A model generated the notes under the pieces. The model searched no databases. It saw nothing but the letters and a program-made list of their open reading frames with translations, and was not told the DNA's origin. From positions 1 to 59,299 of the forward strand of contig CASDVE010000024.1 of the NCBI GenBank assembly GCA_949284175.1: 59,299 bases of DNA, read 5' to 3'. The translations under genes were made by a program, and so were the position numbers. Source of the stretch: an uncultured Eubacteriales bacterium (GTDB lineage Bacteria > Bacillota > Clostridia > Lachnospirales > Lachnospiraceae). Numbering within the stretch: the stretch's first letter is position 1; each line of letters begins with the position of its first letter. Shown piece by piece: positions 45,528-53,327 of this stretch.

Positions 45528-45984
45528 TCAATTACACTTTTTGTTTGAATCACATGGTTTCATGCCTCTGTCAAATTCTGGGTTAAAGGCATAGAAATTC
45601 TTAGAATCCAAACGTTCTTGAACTCGTCTAAGTCCCTCACCGAATCTTTGATAATGCACAATTTCACGCTCTCTTAAAAAGCGAATTGGATCAACAACAT
45701 CTGGATCTTTTACTAATCGCAAAATATTGTCATATGTTGTGCGGGCTTTTTGTTCTGCTGCTAAATCTTCATGAAGATCCGTAATTGGATCGCCTTTGGA
45801 TTGGAAGACAGTGGCACTAAATGGAGTTCCACTTGCCGCCTGTGGCCAAAGAGCCACTGTATGATCCACATAATAGTCTGCAAAACCTTGACGCTTAATT
45901 TCCTCAGGTGTCAAGTTACGTGTGAGCTGATGGACGATAGCACATATCATTTCCATGTGAGCTAGTTCTTCTGTACCTATGTCG
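45528..45984 (-). pseudogene. cotJC: cotJC, C-terminal part (interrupted spore-coat Mn catalase)
   Basis: This minus-strand segment encodes the last 150 or so residues of CotJC, a manganese catalase-like spore coat protein. It begins in frame at DIGTEELAHMEMICAIVHQ, where the metal-site ELAHME segment lies, and runs to the C-terminus, with EKARTTYDNIL-type helices and FLREREIVHYQRF kept. Upstream of DIGT the homology stops abruptly at the core GTACCTATGTCG. The preceding part of the protein is found, in the same orientation, at 52606-52721. The gene is thus split by the 6.6-kb element and would be restored by excision. The C-terminus ends in a Cys/Lys-rich tail. Confidence 0.9.
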
Positions 45985-46068
45985 CAATAAAAATGTCACT
46001 AATTTTTGTATATTGTACAACTATAAAAGAATACAGTAAGAAAAAGTAGGTAATTATGAGGGAATGAA

Positions 46069-46224
46069 GTGGTAAACAGAGAGAAAGAATTTCAATTAAA
46101 TGTTCAAAGAGCCATTTTGTTATCACTTGTGAATCGAGGGCTATTGACAAGAAGTCAGTTTGAACAGTGTATGGAACGATTATCCGCCAATAAGAGAGTG
46201 GAGAAAGAGGAGAGAGGAGAATGA
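46069..46224 (+). CDS. Small SHOCT-like protein coupled to the recombinase
   Basis: A GTG-started, 51-residue frame with GAGGGA upstream. It contains NVQRAILLSLVNRGLLTRSQ then FEQCMERL, a pattern like short SHOCT-type domains, which mediate oligomerisation. Its stop overlaps the recombinase start by 4 bases (ATGA), so both are co-translated. The role could be that of a recombination directionality factor or recombinase partner, but this is inference. It lies directly next to the left core site. Confidence 0.65.
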   Translation: MVNREKEFQLNVQRAILLSLVNRGLLTRSQFEQCMERLSANKRVEKEERGE

Positions 46225-47918
46225 AAAGGGTTGCTGTATATTGTAGGGTTTCTACGGACAGGGAAGATCAAGTAAATTCTTTTGAAAGTCAACAACAATA
46301 TTTTAAAAGATACATTGAAGAAAAAGACGATTGGAAACTCTATAAAATTTATGCGGATGAAGGGGTTTCTGGGACAAATACAAAAAAAAGAAAAGCCTTT
46401 AATCAAATGATAGAAGATGCTAATTGTGGATGTTTTGATTTCATTATAACAAAAGAAGTGAGTCGTTTTGCAAGAAATACAGTGGATACATTAAAGTATA
46501 CAAGGCAGTTGAAGCAAAAAGGTGTCTATGTTCATTTTATATTAGATCATATTGATACCATAGATCCAGATGCAGAGCTTCGATTGACCATTATGGCTTC
46601 CATTGCCCAAGAGGAGAGTCGAAAGATTTCGGAACGTGTGAAATGGGGACAAAAAAGAAGAATGGAGCAGGGCGTTGTATTTGGAAGAGATATGCTTGGA
46701 TATGATGTAAGGGGAGGAAAGTTATATGTCAATCCAGAAGGAGCAAAAATTGTTCAATTGATTTATTACAAATTTTTAGAAGAAGAAAAGGGAATGACAA
46801 CCATTGCAAGAGAGATGAAGGAATCAGGAATCTTGACAATGACAAATCAAAAAAATTGGAATCCTACCACCATTTTAAGAATATTGCAAAATGAAAAGTA
46901 CTGTGGTGATTTGATACAAAAAAAGACATTTACTCCTGACTATCTCACCCATCAAAAAAAATATAATCGGGGAGAGGAACAAAAAGTTATTCTACATAAT
47001 CATCATACACCCATTATAACAAGAGATCAGTTTGAACGAGCAAAAAAAGAATTAAAACGGCGTTCTATGAAGAGAAGCGGAGAAAATACAATGAATCAAA
47101 ATCAAGCATCAAAACATACAAGTTCTTATCCTCTCTCTGGGAAGATAAAATGTGGCTGTTGTGGTGCTAGTTTTGTATCCCGCATGAAAAAAAGATGCGA
47201 TGGAACATCGTATCAAACATGGCGTTGTTACGAAGTGGTGCGTTATGGGAAGAAAAAGCAAGAATGTCTAATGATGCTAGATATAGAAGATAAGAGGGGG
47301 GAAGTTAACGAGAAAAAAACAATGGGGGGATGCAGTATGGGAGTGCAAATACAAGATCGTGATTTTATGAACCTGATCCAGAGGGTGATAAGACAAATGG
47401 ATAAAGAAAATATAACAAAAAATATCATAAGGGAACTTATGGATGAATTGGAAGAGGTAGTAAAGGAAGAGGGAAAGAGTGATTCAAATTTAAAAAGTCA
47501 GGAAGAAAAAATTCATCAAATACAAAAGAAAAGAGAGAAGTTAATCGAGCTATTTTTATCAGAATCCATTTCAAAAGAAGAGTATGATAAGTTGATGAAA
47601 AAGTATAAGAGAATACAGGAAGAAAAAATGTTAGAATGGAAAGAACAACAGTTACAGAATGAAAAGAATGAGGAATTTTCGCTAGTACAATACAATAAGG
47701 AAAATGCTCGTTTACAAATGGTACAAGGAAAGAATGATGAAAAATTAAAAGAAGTAAAGCAAGTGGTAGAAGATCTCATAACAGGACAGGTACAAGATGG
47801 AATTTTTTATAGAAATATATTGGAAAGTATTGTTGTAAATGGAAGAGAAGAAGTGGAACTTCGGTTTCAATATGTAAATAGAGTGTGGAAAGAGAGTTTG
47901 AAGATAAATAAAAAATAA
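46221..47918 (+). CDS. Large serine recombinase of the cotJC element
   Basis: A 565-residue site-specific recombinase. The catalytic Ser is Ser11 in VYCRVSTD; the resolvase domain continues with DEGVSGTNTKKR and EVSRFARNTVDTL. A recombinase domain follows (about residues 165-290), then a zinc ribbon (CGCCGASF ... RCYEVVRYGKKKQECL, about 312-350) and a long coiled-coil-rich C-terminus (about 410-500), as in integrases of this class. It lies at one end of the element, in the orientation opposite to cotJC. It is the likely enzyme for insertion and excision at the 12-bp core. Relatives such as SpoIVCA act only in the sporulating mother cell; no sporulation promoter could be confirmed here. Confidence 0.93.
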   Translation: MKRVAVYCRVSTDREDQVNSFESQQQYFKRYIEEKDDWKLYKIYADEGVSGTNTKKRKAFNQMIEDANCGCFDFIITKEVSRFARNTVDTLKYTRQLKQKGVYVHFILDHIDTIDPDAELRLTIMASIAQEESRKISERVKWGQKRRMEQGVVFGRDMLGYDVRGGKLYVNPEGAKIVQLIYYKFLEEEKGMTTIAREMKESGILTMTNQKNWNPTTILRILQNEKYCGDLIQKKTFTPDYLTHQKKYNRGEEQKVILHNHHTPIITRDQFERAKKELKRRSMKRSGENTMNQNQASKHTSSYPLSGKIKCGCCGASFVSRMKKRCDGTSYQTWRCYEVVRYGKKKQECLMMLDIEDKRGEVNEKKTMGGCSMGVQIQDRDFMNLIQRVIRQMDKENITKNIIRELMDELEEVVKEEGKSDSNLKSQEEKIHQIQKKREKLIELFLSESISKEEYDKLMKKYKRIQEEKMLEWKEQQLQNEKNEEFSLVQYNKENARLQMVQGKNDEKLKEVKQVVEDLITGQVQDGIFYRNILESIVVNGREEVELRFQYVNRVWKESLKINKK

Positions 47919-48050
47919 AGAGTGGATATTATTGAATAATGTATAACAAAAGGGGAAATAAATAGAAAGACTGATATCTATGTGCTATAATTAGCTTAAA
48001 TATGGCGATAAAAATTGATAAGCATAGATTTAGTGGAGGATAAAAATACA

Positions 48051-48587
48051 ATGATATACATATTTATTGGATATTTGTTCATATTTTTTCAAATCACAAC
48101 AAGTATCAATATAAGTGGAGTACCTGTATTGCCTAATATTATAGGGAATATTTTTATTATTGTTGGTATTAATAAACTGTCTGATAGAAGCTCTAATATT
48201 TCAAAAGCCAAATCTTGGACGATAGTTATATTAATTTATTTTTTTCTTATTTACGTAGGATTTGTGGTTGGCATGGATTTTAGTAGTTTGCCATTTCTTA
48301 TATTAAATTTAATAACTGTTTTTGTAAAACTATATATTTTATATCTCATTGATATTGGAATTCATGAAATTGAGCAAACTCAAAATATTATTCTTGGGTC
48401 TAAAAGATTGTTGCAAATATGGAAGGTGCAGTTTCTTACATGGACTATATGTTCTTTGGTATCATTAGATTGTGTTGGTAGTTTGAAATATGTTACCTCT
48501 ATATTTACATATACTGCTTTTATTATAAATATTGTATTCCTCATAAATTTCTATAAAGCAAAAAAGATTTATGATAGTGTTCAGTGA
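48051..48587 (+). CDS. Hypothetical membrane protein in the cotJC element
   Basis: A 178-residue protein with about five hydrophobic segments (for example IYIFIGYLFIFFQITTSI and IFTYTAFIINIVFLINF). No family was recognised. The ATG at 48051 is preferred; GTGGAGG lies 10-12 bases upstream, a little far. It is much more AT-rich than the downstream cassette, which suggests separate origin. It converges on fprA with a terminator between them. Confidence 0.7.
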   Translation: MIYIFIGYLFIFFQITTSINISGVPVLPNIIGNIFIIVGINKLSDRSSNISKAKSWTIVILIYFFLIYVGFVVGMDFSSLPFLILNLITVFVKLYILYLIDIGIHEIEQTQNIILGSKRLLQIWKVQFLTWTICSLVSLDCVGSLKYVTSIFTYTAFIINIVFLINFYKAKKIYDSVQ

Positions 48588-48633
48588 GCATATATTATGT
48601 GTTAAATTAAAAGAATGAATTCAAAGGAAGATA

Positions 48634-48676
48634 AAAAAGTGGCTGTTGCAAAATCTAAAGCAATAGCCACTTTTTA
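48634..48676. terminator. Bidirectional terminator between membrane protein gene and fprA
   Basis: AAAAAGTGGCT and AGCCACTTTTT arms, extended by TGTTGC/GCAATA, form a hairpin with A and T runs on either side. Confidence 0.88.
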
Positions 48677-48696
48677 TAAGTTAAGAAAGATTAAAA

Positions 48697-49920
48697 TTAT
48701 TCTTTATCATTTTTTATGGATTCAACGATAGCATCAGCAAGAGCATCTAACTCATGAGCTTTTTCTGCTTTTAAGGAAGACGCAAGAGAGAGGCGATCAT
48801 TTAATACAGTCATATTTTTCAGTTCTTCATTTAAGAAACGTTCCATTAAATCCCCAGATTTACAAGCCCAAGAGCCATTTTCAACGATGGCAAAGGTTCT
48901 GTTTTGTAAATTTAATGCTTTCATATCCATTAAATAATTGTGCATAACTGGATAGATTCCAAGATTATAGGTAACGCTTGCTACAACAACATGACTTAAG
49001 CGGAATGTTTCAGAAATTAAATAGGATACATGAGTATTAGAAACATCGTACATCCATACATTTGTCATTCCTCGTTCGCATAGTTTACTAGCCAAAGCAC
49101 TGGCAGCTGCTTCTGTATTGCCATACATAGAAGCATAAGCGATTAAAACCCCTTTTTCTTCAGGACGATAACTGCTCCAAGCATCGTATTTTCCGATTAG
49201 ATATTCAAGATTAGAACGCCATACTGGTCCATGAAGAGGGCAGATGTATTTGATATCTTTTAAAATTCCACTAGCTTTTTTCAAAAGAAGTTGAACATGA
49301 GGGCCATATTTTCCAACGATATTAGTATAGTAACGTCTTGCATCATCAATCCAGTCACGATCAAAGTTCACTTCATCATTAAATAATTTTCCGTCTAAAG
49401 CTCCAAAAGAACCGAAAGCATCGGCAGAGAATAGGACTCCATTTGTTGTATCAAATGTTACCATTGCTTCTGGCCAGTGTACCATAGGGGCTTCGATAAA
49501 GGTTACAGTATGCTTTCCAAAGGTCTGTGAATCTCCTTCTTTTACTTCGATTAGTTCATGACCATCCACGTGAAAATCAAATTGTCGCATCAGCATAAAG
49601 GCTTTTTCTGTGCTGATAATCTTCACTTTTGGATAGCGAAGCAAGATTTCTTCAATAGAGGCACCATGATCAGGTTCCATATGGTTGATAATCATATAAT
49701 CAAGAGGACGTCCTTGTAATACATATTCAAGATTTTCTAGGAATTGACGGCAAGCTGACCAGTCCACTGTATCAAAGAGAACTGTCTTTTCGTCAAGCAA
49801 TACATAAGCATTATAAGAAACTCCTCTTGGAATTGGATGAATGTTTTCAAATAAAGAAAGTCGATGATCATTTGCACCAATCCAGTATAAATCTTCTGTT
49901 ACATTTCTGACACAATACAT
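48697..49920 (-). CDS. fprA: Flavodiiron protein (O2/NO reductase)
   Basis: A 407-residue A-type flavoprotein. The N-terminal beta-lactamase-like domain has the diiron ligands: HMEPDH (His80, Glu82, Asp84, His85), His in APMVHWPEAM, Asp in FSADAFGSF and His in CPLHGPVW. The C-terminal flavodoxin domain has the FMN loop YASMYGNTEAAASAL. These cytoplasmic enzymes reduce O2 to water (or NO to N2O) using electrons from rubredoxin. The gene starts 11 bases after a gene whose protein ends in a rubredoxin domain, giving a direct electron donor. A terminator ends the operon. Confidence 0.95.
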   Translation of the reverse strand: MYCVRNVTEDLYWIGANDHRLSLFENIHPIPRGVSYNAYVLLDEKTVLFDTVDWSACRQFLENLEYVLQGRPLDYMIINHMEPDHGASIEEILLRYPKVKIISTEKAFMLMRQFDFHVDGHELIEVKEGDSQTFGKHTVTFIEAPMVHWPEAMVTFDTTNGVLFSADAFGSFGALDGKLFNDEVNFDRDWIDDARRYYTNIVGKYGPHVQLLLKKASGILKDIKYICPLHGPVWRSNLEYLIGKYDAWSSYRPEEKGVLIAYASMYGNTEAAASALASKLCERGMTNVWMYDVSNTHVSYLISETFRLSHVVVASVTYNLGIYPVMHNYLMDMKALNLQNRTFAIVENGSWACKSGDLMERFLNEELKNMTVLNDRLSLASSLKAEKAHELDALADAIVESIKNDKE

Positions 49921-49931
49921 AGTTTCTCCTC

Positions 49932-51848
49932 CTATTCTTCAATGAACTGATCTTTATCTTCCGCACATTCTGGGCATACCCAGTCTTCTGGAAGTTTTTC
50001 AAATAGTGTACCTGGAAGAACATCATTTTCTTCATCACCAAGTTCTGGCACATATTCATAACCACATCCACTACAAATATAGCTCTTTCCAATTCTTTCT
50101 GGTTTTGGAGGAAGTGGGCGTTTTATTTTTACCATAGGTACTGGTGCTGGTTTTTTTGGTTCTCCATTATCCAATGCTTTGATGAGTACAGGAAGAATTT
50201 CCATTAAATCTCCTACAATACCGTAATCACAGTTTTTGAAAATAGGAGCATTTGCGTTCTTATTAATTGCTACAATGGTAGAAGCATCTTTAATTCCTTT
50301 TAAGTGCTGGATAGCTCCGGAGATACCACAAGCAATATAGAGGTTACCGGTGAATTTCTGACCGGACATACCAACATAGCGATCAATAGGAACATATTTT
50401 AGTGTTTCGGCAACAGGCCGAGAAGAGCCAATGGCTGCACCAGCTTGAACGGCCAGTTGTTCGATTAACTTCATATTCTTTTTCTCGCCAATTCCTTTTC
50501 CGGCACTGACAACACGTTCTGCTTGAGAAATAGGAGTATCAATGTCAATACCAACGGTAAAATCATAACCATCTTTTTGTAAATGTTCTAAGAGGGAAGC
50601 TACACGTTCTTCAGCACTTCCACCTTTAAAAATCATTTTTTTACGAATGCCTGTTACAGCAGGTTTTTTAGGAAGGGCACTGCGTGATGAACCAGATGAT
50701 TTTGGCATTTTACCAATGAGGTGAGATGCAATAACAACACGTTGAATTTCATTGGTACCTTCATAAATCGTTGTGATTTTAGCATCGCGATAAGCTCGTT
50801 CCACTTCCATACCTTTTAAGTAACCACTTCCACCAAAGATTTGAAGGGCATCGTTTGTAACTTCAAGGGCAATATCAGAAGCATATTGTTTTGCCATGGC
50901 AGATTCCATAGAATATGGTTCATGATGTTCTTTTAATTCAGCAGCACTATAAATTAAAAATCTTGCACAACGAAGTTTTGTTGCCATATCAGCAAGTTTA
51001 AAAGAAATCACCTGTTGTTGACAAATCGGTTTACCAAACTGAATTCTTTCTTTGGAATATTCAAGAGCGTTTTCAAAAGCACCTTGTGCAATACCAAGAG
51101 CTTGGGATGCGATACCAATACGACCACCGTCTAAAGTTGCCATAGCGATTTTAAATCCTTGTCCTTCTTTGCCAAGCAAGTTTTCTTTTGGAACTTTTAC
51201 GTCATTAAAAATGAGTTCTGCTGTGGAAGAAGAACGAATTCCCATTTTATCATAGTGATCGCCAAATTCAAAACCTTCCCAACCTTTTTCAACGATAAAG
51301 GCAGAGATTCCTTTTGTTCCAATATCAGGAGTAGTAACAGCGAAAATAACATATGTATCCGCCTTTGGAGCGTTTGTGATAAAGATTTTACCACCATTTA
51401 AGACATAATGATCACCTTTTAAAACTGCAGTTGTTTCTGTACCACCAGCATCAGAACCAGCGTTTGGCTCGGTCAAACCAAAGGCACCAATTTTTTCACC
51501 TTTTGCTAAAGGCACGAAATATTTTTGCTTTTGTTCCTCGGTACCAAATTGGAAAATAGGCCAGCTTCCAAGAGAAACGTGGGCAGAAAGAATAACCCCA
51601 GTTCCACCGTCAACTCTGGACAATTCTTCAACAGCGATAGCATAGCTAATAACATCTAAACCAGCACCACCATATTCTTTTGGATATGGAATACCCATCA
51701 GTCCGAGTTCTCCCATTTTTTTAACTGCTTCCGTTGGAAATTCATTTTCCTTATCCATCATAAAAGCATAAGGTTTTACTTCCTCTTCTGCGAATTTACG
51801 CACCTTTTGTCTAAATGCTTCGTGAGCTTCTGTCGTTTTAAAATACAT
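49932..51848 (-). CDS. Acyl-CoA dehydrogenase-ETFalpha-rubredoxin fusion protein
   Basis: A 638-residue protein with three redox modules. Residues about 1-380 are an acyl-CoA dehydrogenase, with GLTEPNAGSDAGGT, FITNAPKAD and the catalytic Glu in IYEGTNEIQ. Residues about 415-570 match the FAD-binding C-terminal domain of electron-transfer flavoprotein alpha (VVSAGKGIG, GAAIGSSRPVAE, GQKFTGNLYIACGISGAIQH). After a Pro/Lys-rich linker, residues about 588-638 are a rubredoxin with CSGC and CPEC iron ligands. Electrons could pass from an acyl-CoA through two flavins to rubredoxin, and then to the flavodiiron protein encoded next. ETFbeta is absent. The ATG at 51848 has GGGAGG upstream. Confidence 0.92.
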   Translation of the reverse strand: MYFKTTEAHEAFRQKVRKFAEEEVKPYAFMMDKENEFPTEAVKKMGELGLMGIPYPKEYGGAGLDVISYAIAVEELSRVDGGTGVILSAHVSLGSWPIFQFGTEEQKQKYFVPLAKGEKIGAFGLTEPNAGSDAGGTETTAVLKGDHYVLNGGKIFITNAPKADTYVIFAVTTPDIGTKGISAFIVEKGWEGFEFGDHYDKMGIRSSSTAELIFNDVKVPKENLLGKEGQGFKIAMATLDGGRIGIASQALGIAQGAFENALEYSKERIQFGKPICQQQVISFKLADMATKLRCARFLIYSAAELKEHHEPYSMESAMAKQYASDIALEVTNDALQIFGGSGYLKGMEVERAYRDAKITTIYEGTNEIQRVVIASHLIGKMPKSSGSSRSALPKKPAVTGIRKKMIFKGGSAEERVASLLEHLQKDGYDFTVGIDIDTPISQAERVVSAGKGIGEKKNMKLIEQLAVQAGAAIGSSRPVAETLKYVPIDRYVGMSGQKFTGNLYIACGISGAIQHLKGIKDASTIVAINKNANAPIFKNCDYGIVGDLMEILPVLIKALDNGEPKKPAPVPMVKIKRPLPPKPERIGKSYICSGCGYEYVPELGDEENDVLPGTLFEKLPEDWVCPECAEDKDQFIEE

Positions 51849-51908
51849 AGCATTTCCTCCCTTTTTACAAACTTGATAGTTTTTGTCCACTTTGTATAGA
51901 AATAAAAA

Positions 51909-51957
51909 CTGATACAGAATAGAACTGTAATTCTATAATGATTTTGTTCTGTATCAG
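51909..51957 (-). terminator. Terminator after the Rrf2 gene, near the fusion-gene promoter
   Basis: Perfect 11-bp arms CTGATACAGAA and TTCTGTATCAG are followed on the minus strand by TTTTTATTTC. It lies 45 bases after the rrf2 stop and 60 bases before the fusion gene, and may also act as a regulatory site for the latter. Confidence 0.75.
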
Positions 51958-52002
51958 ACATTTTATGCTAGGTCTTTGGGTTTTATGTCGTTAGATTTGC
52001 TG

Positions 52003-52428
52003 TTACAGAGTCTCTTGAGTTAGAGTATGTCCTAGAATCTCATATAGACTATGGCGTTGGAGTTCATGGTTGATAGCCTCTTGAATGATTGATAGATTAT
52101 CATGGATGGTACAATGATTGGAATTTCCCTGCCGTCTTAAACATGTAAAATCTGAGGACATACAAGCAGATACTCTGTAATCCTCATCCATAATTTTTAA
52201 TAAATCATAAAGAGATACTTGCTTTAAATCACAACAAAGACGACAACCTCCGCCATTACCGCGAGTGATTGTTATAAGCCCACCTTTGGATAGTTTTTTT
52301 AAAATTTTATAACCAAATTGTTGGGGTGTATACTCCTTCGTGCAAAGCTCTTCTGTTGTGAATTGTTCACCGGAAGAGAGTGCTGATAGGATGCGAAGAG
52401 CATAGTCGCTTTCTCTTGTTATTAGCAA
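52003..52428 (-). CDS. Rrf2-family transcriptional regulator
   Basis: A 141-residue regulator with a winged helix (ITRESDYALRILSAL, then the recognition region YKILKKLSKGGLITITRGNGGGCRL) and Cys residues in ACMSSDFTC and NHCTIHD. Cys residues in this region ligate 2Fe-2S or 4Fe-4S clusters in IscR, NsrR and RsrR, giving sensitivity to O2, NO or redox state. Its position upstream of, and on the same strand as, the fusion and flavodiiron genes indicates it controls them. The TTG at 52428 is preferred for its distance from GGAG. An inverted repeat overlaps its promoter. Confidence 0.88.
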   Translation of the reverse strand: MLITRESDYALRILSALSSGEQFTTEELCTKEYTPQQFGYKILKKLSKGGLITITRGNGGGCRLCCDLKQVSLYDLLKIMDEDYRVSACMSSDFTCLRRQGNSNHCTIHDNLSIIQEAINHELQRHSLYEILGHTLTQETL

Positions 52429-52460
52429 AATTACCACTCCAATACTTTTGTTATAGCTTT

Positions 52461-52495
52461 ATTATATCATTATTCACAAAATAGTCAAGAATAAT
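52461..52495 (-). promoter_or_regulatory. Promoter and probable operator of the Rrf2 gene
   Basis: On the minus strand TTGACT (52483-52488) and TATAAT (52461-52466) are 16 bases apart. The arms ATTATTC and GAATAAT (52489-52495 and 52469-52475) form a perfect inverted repeat with a 13-base centre across the -35 box, a good candidate for autoregulation. Confidence 0.7.
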
Positions 52496-52605
52496 TATCA
52501 GTATTTTAGATAAAAAATACTATAATTTTTGTTATATTTCTAAAAATATCATAAAATATCTGTTGACATGGATTTTAAGAATGATGGAGTCATTTTATTG
52601 ATTCG

Positions 52606-52721
52606 GTACCTATGTCGGTGAGAAGACCTGCAATTTCTCGATAAGGCATGGTATATCTTTGAGAGAGATAGCGCATGGAAGCGGCGAGTTCACCATCAGG
52701 ACCACCGTATCTTTTTAACAT
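52606..52721 (-). pseudogene. cotJC: cotJC, internal part (between two interruptions)
   Basis: On the minus strand this codes for MLKRYGGPDGELAASMRYLS and on through QRYTMPYREIAGLLTDIGTE, which is the CotJC sequence directly preceding the fragment at 45528-45984. At the low-coordinate end, coding passes into the core site and then SIK-stop. At the high-coordinate end, the roughly 25-30 residues that normally begin CotJC (the WVYEKKLQYPV-type start) are absent, and a terminator-like hairpin follows instead. The gene is therefore also cut here. Confidence 0.88.
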
Positions 52722-52726
52722 ATAAT

Positions 52727-52766
52727 AAAAACAGACCCTAAAATTGAAGTTTCAAGGTCTGTTTTT
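52727..52766 (-). terminator. Terminator after the HTH/DUF2442/DUF4160 genes
   Basis: AAAAACAGACC (52727-52737) and GGTCTGTTTTT (52756-52766) form a hairpin with T-runs, immediately next to the cotJC fragment. Confidence 0.85.
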
Positions 52767-52793
52767 TTATCCCAATCATGTTGGCAATAATTT

Positions 52794-53039
52794 TTAGTTT
52801 TTTGAGTGACTCTCTCTTATATCAGATGTATCCAATATGATTTTTTGATTTTCGTCGATATTAAAAGCAAGCGTACAGTCGAGAAAATCAGCTATTTTTA
52901 TAAGATCTTCTGCTGAAAAGCTACCTCTGGATAACTTATTTTGCATTGATTGAGCAGAAATATTCAAATAATTTGCTAGTTCAATATTTTTCCTCCCTTT
53001 GATTGATAATAATGCTTTTATTTTGTCTGTTACAGCCAT
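52794..53039 (-). CDS. XRE-family helix-turn-helix protein
   Basis: An 81-residue DNA-binding protein. The helix-turn-helix is NIELANYLNISAQSMQNKLS, with SAEDLIKIADFLDCTL after it, a typical Cro/C1 fold. It lies 2 bases after the DUF2442 gene and last in a three-gene set DUF4160-DUF2442-HTH, ahead of a terminator. HTH proteins in such sets commonly serve as antitoxin or autoregulator, which is inference here. Confidence 0.85.
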   Translation of the reverse strand: MAVTDKIKALLSIKGRKNIELANYLNISAQSMQNKLSRGSFSAEDLIKIADFLDCTLAFNIDENQKIILDTSDIRESHSKN

Positions 53040-53041
53040 GG

Positions 53042-53293
53042 CTATATCCTTTCCACACCATATTCATATATGGTATCACTTGGAAGATCGATATAATCAT
53101 TCCAATATATACAAGTTCTGCTAGGATCTAATTGTACTTGTTGAAATAATCCATAAATGTTGAGTAAGTCACTATAACTTGGAATTGATTGAATATCTTC
53201 TTTTACATCATAAAAGACAGATTTCCCATCATCAAACACAACGTGTAATATATATTCTTCTAATGGTTCTACACTTTTAATTCTTGGAATCAT
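53042..53293 (-). CDS. DUF2442 family protein
   Basis: An 83-residue protein with the DUF2442 pattern (PRIKSVEPLEEYILHVVFDDG, ending with DLPSDTIYE). It follows the DUF4160 gene by 34 bases. DUF4160 and DUF2442 genes are frequently paired and are suspected toxin-antitoxin partners, but no activity has been shown from this sequence. A GGAGG ribosome site precedes the ATG. Confidence 0.82.
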   Translation of the reverse strand: MIPRIKSVEPLEEYILHVVFDDGKSVFYDVKEDIQSIPSYSDLLNIYGLFQQVQLDPSRTCIYWNDYIDLPSDTIYEYGVERI

Positions 53294-53327
53294 CGTGATA
53301 CCTCCATTTCTTATGGGAAAGAGCCAC

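Larger units (their letters stand above)
45973..52617. mobile_element. Serine-recombinase intervening element inside cotJC (6,633 bp)
   Basis: The 12-bp sequence GTACCTATGTCG occurs at 45973-45984 and 52606-52617 in the same orientation, each at a junction between cotJC coding sequence and unrelated DNA. Joining the outer halves restores ...LLTDIGTEELAHME... without frame change. Between them lie a small coupled ORF, a large serine recombinase, a membrane protein, a flavodiiron protein gene, an acyl-CoA dehydrogenase-ETF-rubredoxin gene and an Rrf2 regulator. The arrangement parallels elements that split sigK in Bacillus and Clostridioides and are excised in the mother cell. Confidence 0.88.

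Noticed and set aside
49932..51848. Electron-bifurcating butyryl-CoA dehydrogenase complex
   Set aside because: Only the ETFalpha FAD domain is present, without ETFbeta or a ferredoxin-linked partner, so flavin-based bifurcation is not supported.
45973..52617. Inversion rather than insertion at cotJC
   Set aside because: Both cotJC pieces are on the minus strand in correct order with the core in direct orientation, which fits insertion/excision.
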